From JAQBQB01 sp963846925 (GTDB lineage Bacteria; Gemmatimonadota; Gemmatimonadetes; Gemmatimonadales; Gemmatimonadaceae): a stretch of 64,000 nucleotides of DNA. The notes under the pieces were generated by a model. That model saw only the letters and a program-made list of their open reading frames with translations, was not told the DNA's origin and did not search any database. The position numbers and the translations under genes were made by a program. Below, piece after piece: positions 36,867 through 45,982 of this stretch; position 1 is the stretch's first letter; every line of letters begins with the position of its first letter. The stretch is from positions 310,001 through 374,000 of the forward strand of contig CAWJXW010000010.1 of NCBI GenBank assembly GCA_963846925.1, given 5' to 3'.

Positions 36867-37436
36867 CTAACTCCAGCGCAACTCCCACTCGCAGTACGCG
36901 TCTCCCTCATGCTCGCAGCGCACGTGCGTGACCCGCACCTGCTTCCCTCCGGCCAGCTCGGTGGCGCGGCGCAGCCCGCCAGTCTGACGCCGACAGAACA
37001 GCGGTCCGATCGCCGGAAAGTCCACCAGCCGCGCGACCGCGCGCGACCCTTCCAGCTCCACCGGCACCATATCGCCCGGCGCATAGTACAGCCGAAAGAG
37101 CGACACCGACTGGGTGATGAACTCCATCGGAGACGACTTCCGCAGCAGGCCGCCGTACAACTGCTGCCCCAACGAGTCGATCGCAAAGGCGCCCGCCTCC
37201 TCCATCCAATCCGGGTCACGCCCCCGAAGCGTGTCGTCGGCCGACCGCCACAGTGCGAGGAGATGTTCGTACGCCAGCTCGTCGGTCATCGCCGCTCGCT
37301 CGAGGCTCGCGCGCACGCCGGCGTCGAGCGTGCCTAGGATCGCGTCGAGAACCGCGGCGCCATACCTCTCGCGAATGAACGCGAACGTCGCATGCACCGT
37401 GGACCCGCGAGCTGTGGCGGTCGTTGCCGTTCTCAT
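36867..37436 (-). CDS. DUF2378 (TIGR02265-like) family protein
   Basis: 189 residues, no signal peptide. The N-terminal half is helical (FIRERYGAAVLDAILGTL). The C-terminal part has LLRKSSPMEFITQSVSLFRLYYAPGD, then GGLRRATELAGGKQVRVTHVRCEHEGDAYCEWELRW. The closing C-x-H-x-G-D-x-x-C-x-W pattern is characteristic of DUF2378 and related V4R/heme-NO-like folds that bind small molecules. Its ATG overlaps the LacI stop (ATGA), so both are translated together. It may be a small-molecule sensor acting with LacI; this is inference. It precedes the TonB receptor by 123 bp. Confidence 0.7.
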   Translation of the reverse strand: MRTATTATARGSTVHATFAFIRERYGAAVLDAILGTLDAGVRASLERAAMTDELAYEHLLALWRSADDTLRGRDPDWMEEAGAFAIDSLGQQLYGGLLRKSSPMEFITQSVSLFRLYYAPGDMVPVELEGSRAVARLVDFPAIGPLFCRRQTGGLRRATELAGGKQVRVTHVRCEHEGDAYCEWELRWS

Positions 37437-38506
37437 GATTCCACCGATGGAGGAGCGGTACTTCCGCGCGCGACGAGGCGAGCGCTCAATGGCTTCGCCG
37501 GGCCACGCGGAGCGTCACCTTCGACCAATCTGATCAGGGTGCGCGCGGCTCGTGCGCCCAACTCCCGCGCGCGGATGTGCACCGTCGTGAGCTCGGGCGT
37601 CACCAGGCGCGCCGTCTCGATGTCGTCGCACCCGCAGATCGACATCGCGTGCGGCACACGAACCCCCGTCTCGACGCACGCCTTGAGCGCGCCGAGCGCC
37701 ACGAGATCGTTCGTACAAAACACCGCCGTCGGCCGGTCGCGCTCGGCCAGCAACGCGCGCATCGCCGTTCTTCCACCCTCGACCGTCGGCGGCGTGCGAC
37801 GCAGATGATCCGATGCGATGCGTCCGTTCCCTCCTCCGACGCCGTCGCGGATGGCGCGCACAAAGCCTCGCTCCCGCATTCGGAAAGCCCAGAGATCGCT
37901 CGCCGGTCCGATCAATCCGATGCGCCGATGCCCCAACTCGAGCAAGTGGTTGGCGGCGAGTCGCCCTGCCCCGACGGCATCGCTCATTACCGAGAGGTAG
38001 ACCTCCGACGGCTCGTCGATCAATACGGCGTTGAGGTCGGCGAGCGCCAGCGCGTCGAGCGACGCGGCACCGACAGCGTCGATGATGATGCCGTCGATCT
38101 GCCGCGCCCGCAGCGCTTCGGCGTGTCGCGTCGCTTCGACCTCGACCGCGTTGCACAACAGGACGGCGTAGCCTTCGTCGGCCGCCACGCGCTCGACGCC
38201 GGCCACGACGTCGACGAAGAACGGATTGTGGAGATCCGGGACGATGATGCCGAGCGAATACGAGCGACTCTGCACGAGCCCCCGCGCGATCACGTTCGGC
38301 CGATACCCGAGTTCCTCGGCCGCGCGGAGAATCCGGCTTCGCGTCGCCTCGGAAACGCGAACCGACTGACTTCCGCCGATCACCATCGACACGAGCGGCT
38401 GCGACACGCCCGCGCGCTGCGCGACGTCATGCATCGTGACGCGCGACGAGCGGGCCGCGGCGACGCGGGAGGCGTTGCTCGCTGGGCGCCCCGAATCAGC
38501 TGGCAT
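37433..38506 (-). CDS. LacI-family transcriptional regulator
   Basis: About 357 residues. The HTH MHDVAQRAGVSQPLVSMVIGG lies near 25-45, followed by the hinge RPNVIARGLVQSRSYSLGIIVPDLHNPFF. The periplasmic-binding-like effector domain contains GIIIDAVGAASLDAL, NHLLELGHRRIGLIG, TAVFCTNDLVALGALKA and a C-terminal VHIRARELGARAARTLI. I placed the start at the ATG at 38506; the 24-residue Ser/Ala/Arg lead before the HTH is longer than usual. No clear ribosome site is seen. LacI proteins usually respond to a sugar or related ligand. Its position ahead of the TonB / ligase operon suggests it controls that operon. Confidence 0.88.
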   Translation of the reverse strand: MPADSGRPASNASRVAAARSSRVTMHDVAQRAGVSQPLVSMVIGGSQSVRVSEATRSRILRAAEELGYRPNVIARGLVQSRSYSLGIIVPDLHNPFFVDVVAGVERVAADEGYAVLLCNAVEVEATRHAEALRARQIDGIIIDAVGAASLDALALADLNAVLIDEPSEVYLSVMSDAVGAGRLAANHLLELGHRRIGLIGPASDLWAFRMRERGFVRAIRDGVGGGNGRIASDHLRRTPPTVEGGRTAMRALLAERDRPTAVFCTNDLVALGALKACVETGVRVPHAMSICGCDDIETARLVTPELTTVHIRARELGARAARTLIRLVEGDAPRGPAKPLSARLVARGSTAPPSVES

Positions 38507-38710
38507 GTCGCATCGCGTCGGGAAGCATGCTCTATCGTAACACGTCGCGGGCTTGCACACAGCAGGACCTCGCACCGAAGGCCGTGCGTTTCATCAGGGA
38601 TCCCGGCGAATTTGCTCGTCGTCGCGATTGGCAAACTGGCAAACAACAAATAATCGTCGTTCGCGACGAGTCAGACCGCTGTCGGAGCTTCGTTCGCGTC
38701 GCGGCGACGC

Positions 38711-39142
38711 TCATTGTGTTCTCCGTCCGCCTGGCTGAGGGTGGTCATCCTGATTCAGGAGATTTCGCACCATGTCCGCTCCGACGAGATCGCTGAGGAT
38801 CTCGACGATGGCGACCAACAGCGCTTCGACGGCCGCGCCCGCGCTGACCGCCCCATGCCCTTCGACGGCCGTGATGACGTCCAGGCGAATTCCAGACGCG
38901 TCGGCGCGGCGAATGTTCTTCAACAACGGGTGCTGCGCCTCCGCCTGCGCTAGCGCCCGCGCGAGCAACGCGTGGTACCCGTCCTCGCCGACCGAGCGGC
39001 GAAGAGTCTCCGATACGCGCGCCCACGCTCGCTGCATCGCCGCGGCGCGGCTGGCCACGTCCGTGGTGTCGGCCGCTTCGCGTTCCAACAGATACCGAGC
39101 GAGTTCACGCGCGGCTGGTGCAGCTGGTTCCGGGGTCGTCAT
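38711..39142 (-). CDS. hypothetical cytoplasmic helical protein
   Basis: 143 residues from the ATG at 39142; an upstream ATG at 39175 is possible. It is almost wholly helical: AARELARYLLEREA, VSETLRRSVGEDGYHALLARALAQAEAQHPLL, then VEALLVAIVEILSDLVGADMVRNLL. I know proteins of this pattern (a catalytic-looking but unassigned all-alpha fold ending in a DLVGADL-type helix) beside signalling genes; function is unknown. It is the last gene downstream of the GAF histidine kinase on the same strand, with a 91-bp gap. Confidence 0.55.
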   Translation of the reverse strand: MTTPEPAAPAARELARYLLEREAADTTDVASRAAAMQRAWARVSETLRRSVGEDGYHALLARALAQAEAQHPLLKNIRRADASGIRLDVITAVEGHGAVSAGAAVEALLVAIVEILSDLVGADMVRNLLNQDDHPQPGGRRTQ

Positions 39143-39233
39143 CCCGATGTGCCCTTCTCCGTGTGGCGCCGGCATCGCGCACGACGAAATTATTCGGGTC
39201 GCGGCGCACCAGCCATCGCACGAACGGGGACGA

Positions 39234-40634
39234 TCAGCTGGCGCGGGGAAGCGTCAATGTGAACCGGGAGCCGGCACCGAGCGTGCTCTCGACCGCGAGA
39301 TCGCCCTTCATTCCGCGCGCGAGGTCGCGGCTGATCGCCAAGCCAAGGCCGACGCCGCCCTGCCGGTCGCGACGACCGTTCTCGAGTTGGACGAACGGCT
39401 CGAAGATCGCCCCCAACTTCTCTCTCGGAATTCCGGGGCCGGCGTCCGACACGTGAATGCGGACGACATCGGGGCCCGCGGTGGAGCTGAGCACGACGCC
39501 TCCAGCTCCGGTGGGCGAGTACTTCACCGCATTCGTCACCAGATTCACCAGTATCTGCCGGACCCGGACATGGTCGGCCCGCACCGCTGCGTCGTCGTCG
39601 CTCGGCTGCACGCGAAGCTCGAGGTCCTTGCCGGCGGCGGCGCCGGCGAGCATGTCAGCCACCTCGCGCACGAGGGACCCGACCGGGAGCCGCGCGAGCT
39701 GGTAATCGGTGTGACCGGTCTCGGAGCGTACGTATTGGAGAATTCCAGAAATCAGCGCGACCAGATGCTGCTGATTGCATTTGATGCGCTCGAGGTCCGC
39801 CCGCTGTTCCGAAGTCACGGGTCCGTGCAGCTCCATCTCCATGATGTCGGCGTATCCGCCGATGGCATTGAGCGGCGAGAGCAGCTCGTGGGTCATGTTG
39901 CCGAGGAACGCGGACTTCGCCCGATTCGCCGCGTCGGCCGCCTCGCGGAGCTCATCGGCCTGGGTGAAGAGGCGGGCATGGTCCAGCGCGATCGCGCAGC
40001 GCTCGGCGAGCTCCGACGCCAGAGTGATCTCGTCGTCGGACAAAGGCGCATCGCCTTCTCGCGTGACAAACGTGATTGCGCCGAGGCACCTGTCACCGAC
40101 GAGGAGCGGAACGACCAGCAAAGCGCCGAAGCCGAGCTTGCGGAGCAGCTCGAGGTTCTTCGCTCCGTGGGCTGCGACGATGAGCGCGGGGGCCGAATCC
40201 TCGGTGATGACCCTCGGCTCCCGTCTGGAAAGCCGCGCCGCGTTTAGTGCGCCCGACGTGTCGCTCGTCGCCGGATTCCACGCATCCTCGAGAGCAAGCG
40301 CCAGGGCTTCCTTTGCCGGATCGGGGTGGGCGACGGCGAGGCGATGGATGGCGCCACTCGGTTCGACGAGATCCACAATGCACCACGACCCGTCGCGCGG
40401 TAGCGCCGATCGCCGAACGATCTCACGAATTGCGCCCCGGTCGAGCGCCATCGCGAGATCGCGCCCCGCCGACGCCAGGAATTTCGCCCGCCCCTCCGCC
40501 GCCACCGCCCGATTGGCGGCATCGCGTTCGCGCAGGGCGCCGAGCAGCAATCGTTCGGCGACAGCGAGTTGCCGGAGCCTCGCCTTCTCGCTTGCCTCGA
40601 AGTTGTGGCTCTCGATGCGACCGCTCGGAGGCAT
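39234..40634 (-). CDS. GAF-domain sensor histidine kinase
   Basis: 466 residues, soluble. An N-terminal coiled helix (15-60) precedes a GAF domain (about 50-215) with LRKLGFGALLVVPLLVGDRCLGAITFV. The HisKA domain has the phospho-acceptor in FLGNMTHELLSPLNAIGGY near residue 250. The HATPase has QILVNLVTNAVKYS, DAGPGIP and GGVGLGLAISRDLARGMKGDL. It ends soon after SRFTLTLP. With no membrane segment it senses a cytoplasmic signal through GAF. No response regulator is adjacent. The small helical protein at 38711 follows on the same strand. Confidence 0.9.
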   Translation of the reverse strand: MPPSGRIESHNFEASEKARLRQLAVAERLLLGALRERDAANRAVAAEGRAKFLASAGRDLAMALDRGAIREIVRRSALPRDGSWCIVDLVEPSGAIHRLAVAHPDPAKEALALALEDAWNPATSDTSGALNAARLSRREPRVITEDSAPALIVAAHGAKNLELLRKLGFGALLVVPLLVGDRCLGAITFVTREGDAPLSDDEITLASELAERCAIALDHARLFTQADELREAADAANRAKSAFLGNMTHELLSPLNAIGGYADIMEMELHGPVTSEQRADLERIKCNQQHLVALISGILQYVRSETGHTDYQLARLPVGSLVREVADMLAGAAAGKDLELRVQPSDDDAAVRADHVRVRQILVNLVTNAVKYSPTGAGGVVLSSTAGPDVVRIHVSDAGPGIPREKLGAIFEPFVQLENGRRDRQGGVGLGLAISRDLARGMKGDLAVESTLGAGSRFTLTLPRAS

Positions 40635-40952
40635 GGGACTGCGCTCGCCGGGATCGGCGACGCCGGCAGTCCGTAACGCTGGGGCTTCCGCGTGAACGCG
40701 ATTCTATCCGGTGCGACGGAGAGCATAGGGTGTCCCGTGGAAAGACCAACGCGGAGGTTCTGGCTGCGACGGGCTCATCGGACGGCGACATCTCGCGAAC
40801 AATACGCTCGCCGCCTGAGGACGGTCGTCAGGAAAGTGCTAGAACCCCTGTCAGGGGATCCCCTTGTTCCACGTACCGACTGGGCATCCACGCGCCGGAC
40901 CATCCCTTGGACCGACGCTCGGCACGCGGCGATGAGGACTAGTCGGAGCGCC
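40635..40952. other. intergenic region without a clear gene
   Basis: 318 bp between the histidine kinase start and the end of the Omp85-like gene. It contains the small palindromes CCCCTGTCAGGGG and GGGGATCCCC side by side near 40847-40866, which may be part of a regulatory or terminator structure. No coding frame with a ribosome site was seen. Confidence 0.5.
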
Positions 40953-42659
40953 TCACGGCCACGTGAAGATCGTTGACGGCGCCGCCCCGCTGCGCCCGCG
41001 CGCCACGTCATCCGGCTCGCGCCAGAACCTTCGCGTCCAAAAGCCGGTCAGGCGAATTTCCCCGCGCGCGTGCGCGTCGGGGCTCACCGGCACGGCGACG
41101 TCCAAGCGCCACAGCCGTTGTGACTGTGGCGGGAAGGCCGCCAGGAGTCCCACGCCAATCCCGACCTTCACGCTGCTGTTCACGCCGAACGGTGCATCGC
41201 CCGCCCCGACCCGGCCGGCGTCGACGAAGCTCGCGAGACCCAGCGCGTCGTGCGACGTAAATCCGCCGATCGACCAGCGTTCTTCGAGGCGCGCGACGCC
41301 GCGCACCGCGCCGGCATCGCTCGATGCGGAGTAGCCCCGCACGCCGCCCTGCCGGTCGCCAAGCGCGAGTTGGAACGGCACACGCTCGCCTCGCTCGCCG
41401 GAAAATTCGAGACTGCCAATGACGACGTGCGCCGCGGCAGGCTTGAAGTACCAGGCCAATCGTCCGCTGCAGATCATGGAATCCCAGTCGCCCGTGCGTC
41501 GGTCGTCGCGCGCTTCACCGTCGATGCGCACGGCACCGAACGACGTTGGCGACCCGATCCCCGCGTAGAAGTCGACCGAGACGAACAGGTCGTCGTCGGT
41601 ATTTCCGAATCCACGAACCGTCCGCCCAATCAGCACGCCGGACTGCGCGCCGAGGGCCACGTCCTGCGCGGCGGTGAGCGCATCGAATCCGCGCACCGTC
41701 ATGAACGACAGCGCGCGGACGCCGGCGACGCCGTTGACGCGCAGGTTTCGGTACGGAGAAACGGAATCCACGAGTCGAGGACCGACAGCGACGAGTCCGG
41801 AGTCCGAGATCACGACGAATCGGTTTGTCGGTGTCACATCCTCGTGCGTGACGAGAGTGCCGACAAACGCGCTGCGACGCCCCAGCCCGAGGCGGCGGAC
41901 GCCGCCGATGTCCCAGAACCGACGCCGCACGTTGAGCGACAGCGCGTCGCCGTCGGGAACGCGGAAGGACACATAGCGGTCGATGTCGCTGCGGCCCACG
42001 TGCCACGCGGTTCGCTGGAGGTCGGTGAAGAACTTGTGTCCGAACGCCACGGTCAGCTCTCCGCCGAGCGGCGCGCGCTCCGCCACGAGCGCGAACGTGT
42101 AGGGCTCCCCGAGCACCTGGTTCGCCACGGAGTACACGCCGAAGCCGGTGCGATACGCCAATCCGCGCTCGACACTCGCCGCCAGGTAAAGTCCCTGACC
42201 GCCGACGTTGCCGTTGCCGAAGCGGACCAGCGACGGATGCGTGCCTCGTAACCGAAGGTCGAGCACCGTCGGGAGCTCGTCGATCGTCTCGACGGCGATG
42301 CGCACGCCAGCCCCGGTGTCCGGCAGGACCCGTACGCTGGCGTCGGCAAGAAAGGGTTGCAGGCGCAGGATGCGCTCCGACTCCGCCCGCTGTCGCTCGG
42401 TGCACGGCTGCCCAATCGAGAGGAGCAGGAAGCGGCCGATCGTTGCCGCTTTCGACGTCGTGGAGAGCAATCCCACGGCGCGCGCCACACCGCGCAATTG
42501 CTGCGGAACGGCGAGGAACGATGGATCGCGCGGCGTGATGGCGATCGAGGTCACGACCTTGCCGTCGCATGCGCCTTCGGGGGCGGGGCTCGCGCGCTGC
42601 GCGGCCGCGTGCGCAGCGGCGATCGAGAGGATCACGGCGCCACGCTTCACCGTTTCCAT
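40953..42659 (-). CDS. Omp85-like outer-membrane protein with POTRA-like N-terminus
   Basis: 568 residues from the ATG at 42659, with a signal peptide ending AAAQ (about 1-21). Residues about 30-130 look like one POTRA domain: VVTSIAITPRDPSFL, IGQPCTERQRAESERILRLQPFLADASVRVLPDTGAGVRIAVETID. The rest is a barrel of alternating strands with large loops (LRLRGTHPSLVRFGNGNVGGQGLYLAAS, QLALGDRQGGVRGYS, SLASFVDAGRVG, VKVGIGVGLLAAF). The GGVRGY motif is a typical Omp85 strand signature. It probably inserts in the outer membrane as a small BamA/TamA or FhaC-like transporter. It is intact. Confidence 0.78.
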   Translation of the reverse strand: METVKRGAVILSIAAAHAAAQRASPAPEGACDGKVVTSIAITPRDPSFLAVPQQLRGVARAVGLLSTTSKAATIGRFLLLSIGQPCTERQRAESERILRLQPFLADASVRVLPDTGAGVRIAVETIDELPTVLDLRLRGTHPSLVRFGNGNVGGQGLYLAASVERGLAYRTGFGVYSVANQVLGEPYTFALVAERAPLGGELTVAFGHKFFTDLQRTAWHVGRSDIDRYVSFRVPDGDALSLNVRRRFWDIGGVRRLGLGRRSAFVGTLVTHEDVTPTNRFVVISDSGLVAVGPRLVDSVSPYRNLRVNGVAGVRALSFMTVRGFDALTAAQDVALGAQSGVLIGRTVRGFGNTDDDLFVSVDFYAGIGSPTSFGAVRIDGEARDDRRTGDWDSMICSGRLAWYFKPAAAHVVIGSLEFSGERGERVPFQLALGDRQGGVRGYSASSDAGAVRGVARLEERWSIGGFTSHDALGLASFVDAGRVGAGDAPFGVNSSVKVGIGVGLLAAFPPQSQRLWRLDVAVPVSPDAHARGEIRLTGFWTRRFWREPDDVARGRSGAAPSTIFTWP

Positions 42660-42688
42660 ATCATGGCTCTCTATGCCGCTAATACGAA

Positions 42689-42716
42689 CCCCGCAGCGAC
42701 GAGCATCGCTGCGGGG
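42689..42716 (-). terminator. perfect stem-loop terminator
   Basis: CCCCGCAGCGA (42689-42699) pairs perfectly with TCGCTGCGGGG (42706-42716), an 11-bp stem with a 6-base loop. On the minus strand it is followed by TTCGTATT. It would end the transcript of the glutamine-rich gene at 42803 just before the Omp85-like gene starts. Confidence 0.75.
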
Positions 42717-42802
42717 TGAGATGTCGGGACCGGCTCCCGCATCGGGTCGCCGGTGTCAACAATCGATTCGCGGCACAGTTCCATCGAAGAGTGCGACGAC
42801 CG

Positions 42803-43538
42803 TCACTGCATCGCCTTGAGCCCGAGGATGGTAATCAGCAGGCCGGCCAGAATGGCGGGGGTTCCGTTCTGCACCGCCCCGTATCGGTATCGACTGTTGT
42901 ATCCGTCGTCGTACCCCCGACGGAAGCCCTCACGGAAATAGTAGTTGTAGTCGGACTGGTCGACGTACCTTCCGTCGTAACCGAAGTTCGCGTCCCGGTA
43001 TCCGAAGGAAGCCTGGTACGACGGCCGCCTGCGGTCCTCGCGGTCGGCCTGGCCGGCGCGAAAGCCCTGCGATAGCCCTCCCGGACCGCCTGGCGCAGCA
43101 CGTCGGCGCCATACTGGTTGGTCTGACGCCGGTTGCCGCCGACGACATAGACATACGTATGCGGCGTGGTCACGTACGGGTCGTGCGCGTAATCGCGCGG
43201 CGTCTGGAGTCGCTGCTGCTGCTGGCGCAACGTGGCGGCGTATTCCTCCTGCGCGCGCGCCTGAGCGAGTCGCTTCTGCTCCTGGAGCTGCGCCGCTTGC
43301 TGCTGGGCGACGCGAACCTGCTCGTCCAGACGCCGCTTGTACTCGTCTGCGCGCTGCTGCTCTTGTCGCGCACGCTGCTGCTGTTCCTGCTGTGGGACTT
43401 CCTTGTCGCGGTTTCTTGTTCTTGTCTTCCTGCTTCTGCTTCTGCTTCTCCTGTCCCCGACCCTGTGCGCTACAGCGCCGCATTGCCACCGACGGTCAGA
43501 AGGAGGAATGCCGCGCCGGCCACTCGTAAGCGCCTCAT
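42803..43538 (-). CDS. exported Gln-rich coiled-coil protein with C-terminal membrane helix (frameshifted)
   Basis: The ATG at 43538 has GGAGG seven bases upstream and opens a signal peptide (RRLRVAGAAFLLLTVGGNAAL). Three frames must be joined: a Lys/Gln-rich segment, a long coiled coil (QQQRARQEQQRADEYKRRL, QAAQLQEQKRLAQARAQEEYAATLRQQQQRL), a segment YVTTPHTYVYVVGGNRRQTNQYGADVLRQAVREGYR, and a Tyr/Arg-rich tail with repeated FREGFRRGYDDGYN. The C-terminus AILAGLLITILGLKAM is a membrane helix. Total about 245 residues. I recognise no catalytic domain; it looks like a periplasmic structural protein. At least two indels break it. Confidence 0.6.
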
Positions 43539-43941
43539 CGTCGTACCTCCAGTTGGAGCATAATCCGCGAAGCGCCGGCGACGCTGTCTGGAATGACTGC
43601 GCTCGAAGCACCGCGGTCCGTATGTGTATGACTGATTCCAGCCGTTGCTGCGTGCGCGGCGGCGACGGCCGTCACCGCCGAACCGCGTTGCGGCTGACCT
43701 TGGCATCGCAAGTCCGATGCCGACTTAAGGACACCGCGCTGCTGATCGCCGCGGACCGCGCATCGTGTCAGGCGTTTGCCCATGAGCAATACCGGCACAC
43801 GACTACACGAGTGCAGACACTGCCCCGACTTCGCGCCACCCCCCGCGACGACATACTGAAGCATCGTGGACTCTCCGCAACACGTGCTTTTTAACAATTG
43901 GATTAGTGGTCGCGCAATTGCTGCCACGACGAGGAGACACT
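43539..43941. other. intergenic region between divergent genes, nothing certain
   Basis: 403 bp between the Gln-rich gene (minus) and the small membrane protein (plus). An AT-rich patch (TTTTTAACAATTGGATTAG near 43890) 30-50 bp before the ATG at 43942 probably holds its promoter. No gene, repeat array or RNA was recognised. Confidence 0.45.
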
Positions 43942-44091
43942 ATGCTGATGACGCTGATCGTGGTCCTGCTTGCCCTCTGGCTTCTCGGCGTAGTGACCTC
44001 GTACACGATGGGCGGGCTCATTCACCTCCTTCTGGTCATCGCGCTCATCGTTGTTGTCATGCGCGTGATCCAGGGGCGAAGGGTCGTCTAG
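43942..44091 (+). CDS. lmo0937-family small membrane protein
   Basis: 49 residues with two transmembrane helices: MLMTLIVVLLALWLLGVVTSYTMGG and LIHLLLVIALIVVVMRVIQGRR. The pattern LWLLG-V-SYT-GG-IHLLLV-A..V..R.IQGR is the lmo0937 family (DUF5670), found widely and often induced by stress. No function is established. GAGGAG lies five bases before the ATG, which decides the start over an upstream GTG. It is 41 bp ahead of the ABC exporter gene on the same strand. Confidence 0.88.
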   Translation: MLMTLIVVLLALWLLGVVTSYTMGGLIHLLLVIALIVVVMRVIQGRRVV

Positions 44092-44132
44092 ACGAATCGC
44101 GGACTATCTCGCGATCGCCACGGTGAACAGCG

Positions 44133-45982
44133 ATGCCCGCTGACTCGGCCGCCGCGCCCGAAGTCTCGATCCCCGCTCAGAAAGCTGAGGATCATCGATC
44201 TCGTTCGGCCGCACTGGAAGGCGCTGACGATCGCGGTCGTCGCCGTTTTCGGCGAGACGCTCGCCGACATCCTCGATCCGTGGCCGATCAAGATCGTCGT
44301 CGACAACATCCTGCAAGGCGAAGACGCTGACCGGAATTGCTCGGGCAGGCGCGTGACCCGGTATGTTCGGCCACGGGCCGTATGCGGTGTCTGAATTTCG
44401 CCGTGGCCGCGGTGGCCGTCGTGGCGATCGTCGGCGCCGTCAGCGCGTACTTCGAGAATTATCTGACGACCAGCGTGAGCCAGTGGGTGGGACACGACCT
44501 GCGCCGCACGATCTACCACCATATTCAACGCCTGTCGCTCGCCGAGCACGACAAGACGCGCACGGGCGACATGATCACGCGGGTCACCACCGACATCGAA
44601 GTCATCCAGGACTTCATCAATCGGCGCTGCTCGGCATTCTCGTCGACGTGATGACGCTGGCCGGCATGATCGGCGTCATGTTCTACCTCAACTGGCGGTT
44701 CACGCTCATCGCGCTGTCGGTGATGCCGGTGCTGTTTGTCGTCGTGTACCGCTACACGCGGCGCATCAAGAAGGCCTCGCGGGCGGTGCGCAAGAAGGAG
44801 GGCGACCTGCTCTCCGTCGTCGAGGAAGTGCTGACGTCCATCCGCGTGGTCAAGGCGTTTGCGCGCGAAGACTACGAGGAGGAGCGATTCGAGACGAGAG
44901 TCTGGCCAACGTCGAGGCCGGGCTTGCAGGCCCGCAGCCTCAAGGCCAGGTTGGCGCCGGTGGTCGCAGGTCATCGTCGCGGTCGGCACCTGCCTGGTGC
45001 TCTGGTACGGCGCGCGGCTGGCGATGACGGGCACGCTCAGCGCCGGCGTGCTCATCGTCTTCCTGATGTATCTCGGGAAGATGTACAAGCCGATGCGCGA
45101 CCTCTCGAAGATGACCGACACGGTCTCCAAGGCGATGGTCGGCTACGAGCGCATTCAGGAAGTGCTCGACATCGAGAGCGTCGTTCGCGACCTGCCCGGC
45201 GCACGCCCGGCCCCGAAGTTCACCGGCCAGATCGAGTTCAAGAACGTCACGTTCAGCTATGCCGCCGACAAGCCAATCATCAAGGACGTCAGTTTCAAGA
45301 TCGAGGCAGGACAGGTCGCGGGCATCGTCGGGCCCGTCGGGCGCGGGCAAGACGAGCATCGTCAGCCTGATCCCGCAGGTTCTACGATCCGGCGTCCGGG
45401 CAGGTCGTCATCGAAGGCACCGACATTCGGAAGTACCAGCTTCAGTCGCTGCGCGATCAGATCAGCTTCGTGCTGCAGGACACGCTGCTCTTCAACACGA
45501 CGATCTGGAAGAACATCGCCTACGGGAAGCCCGGCGCGTCACCCGCGGAGATCAAGCGCGCCGCCGAGCTGGCGAATGCGAGTGAATTCATCGAGGCGAT
45601 GCCGAAGGGCTACGACACGATGGTCGGCGAGCGTGGCGTGACGCTGTCGGGCGGTCAGCGCCAGCGGATCGCGATCGCCCGCGCGGTCATTCGCGATACG
45701 CCGATCCTGATTCTCGACGAGCCGACGGCCGGGCTGGACGCCGCGTCCGAGCAGACCGTGATGGAGGCACTCGAGAACGCTGATGAAGGGCCGGACGTCC
45801 GTCGTGATCGCGCATCAGCTCGGCACGATCCGTCACGCCGACGTCATCTTCGTCATCAAGGACTGCGCACTGGCCGAACAGGGCACGCACGAAACGCTCA
45901 TGGCGCTGAACGGCGTGTATGCGGAATTGCTCAACATCCAGACGCCGGAGGAGGAGCGCGAGCCTCGGAGCCAGTCGCGTGA
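44133..45982 (+). CDS. ABC exporter, fused membrane and ATPase domains (multiply frameshifted)
   Basis: About 600 residues across at least eight frame changes. The membrane half shows KLRIIDLVRPHWKALTIAVV, DPWPIKIVVDNIL, SQWVGHDLRRTIYHHIQRLSLAEHDKTRTGDMITRVTTDIE and MFYLNWRFTLIALSVMPVLFV. The ATPase half has IEFKNVTFSYAADKPIIKDVSF, a Walker A broken near 45345 (GPVGRGKTS-like when repaired, one Gly-Ala short of consensus), a Q loop QISFVLQDTLLFNTTIWKNI, the signature LSGGQRQRIAIARA and Walker B ILILDEPTAGLD. This is the MsbA/lipid-type exporter layout. It likely overlaps the next gene's GTG start. The substrate is unknown. Confidence 0.82.

Noticed and set aside
43535..43927. 130-codon minus-strand frame upstream of the Gln-rich gene
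   Set aside because: No ribosome site, no family, and it covers the likely promoter of the small membrane protein at 43942.
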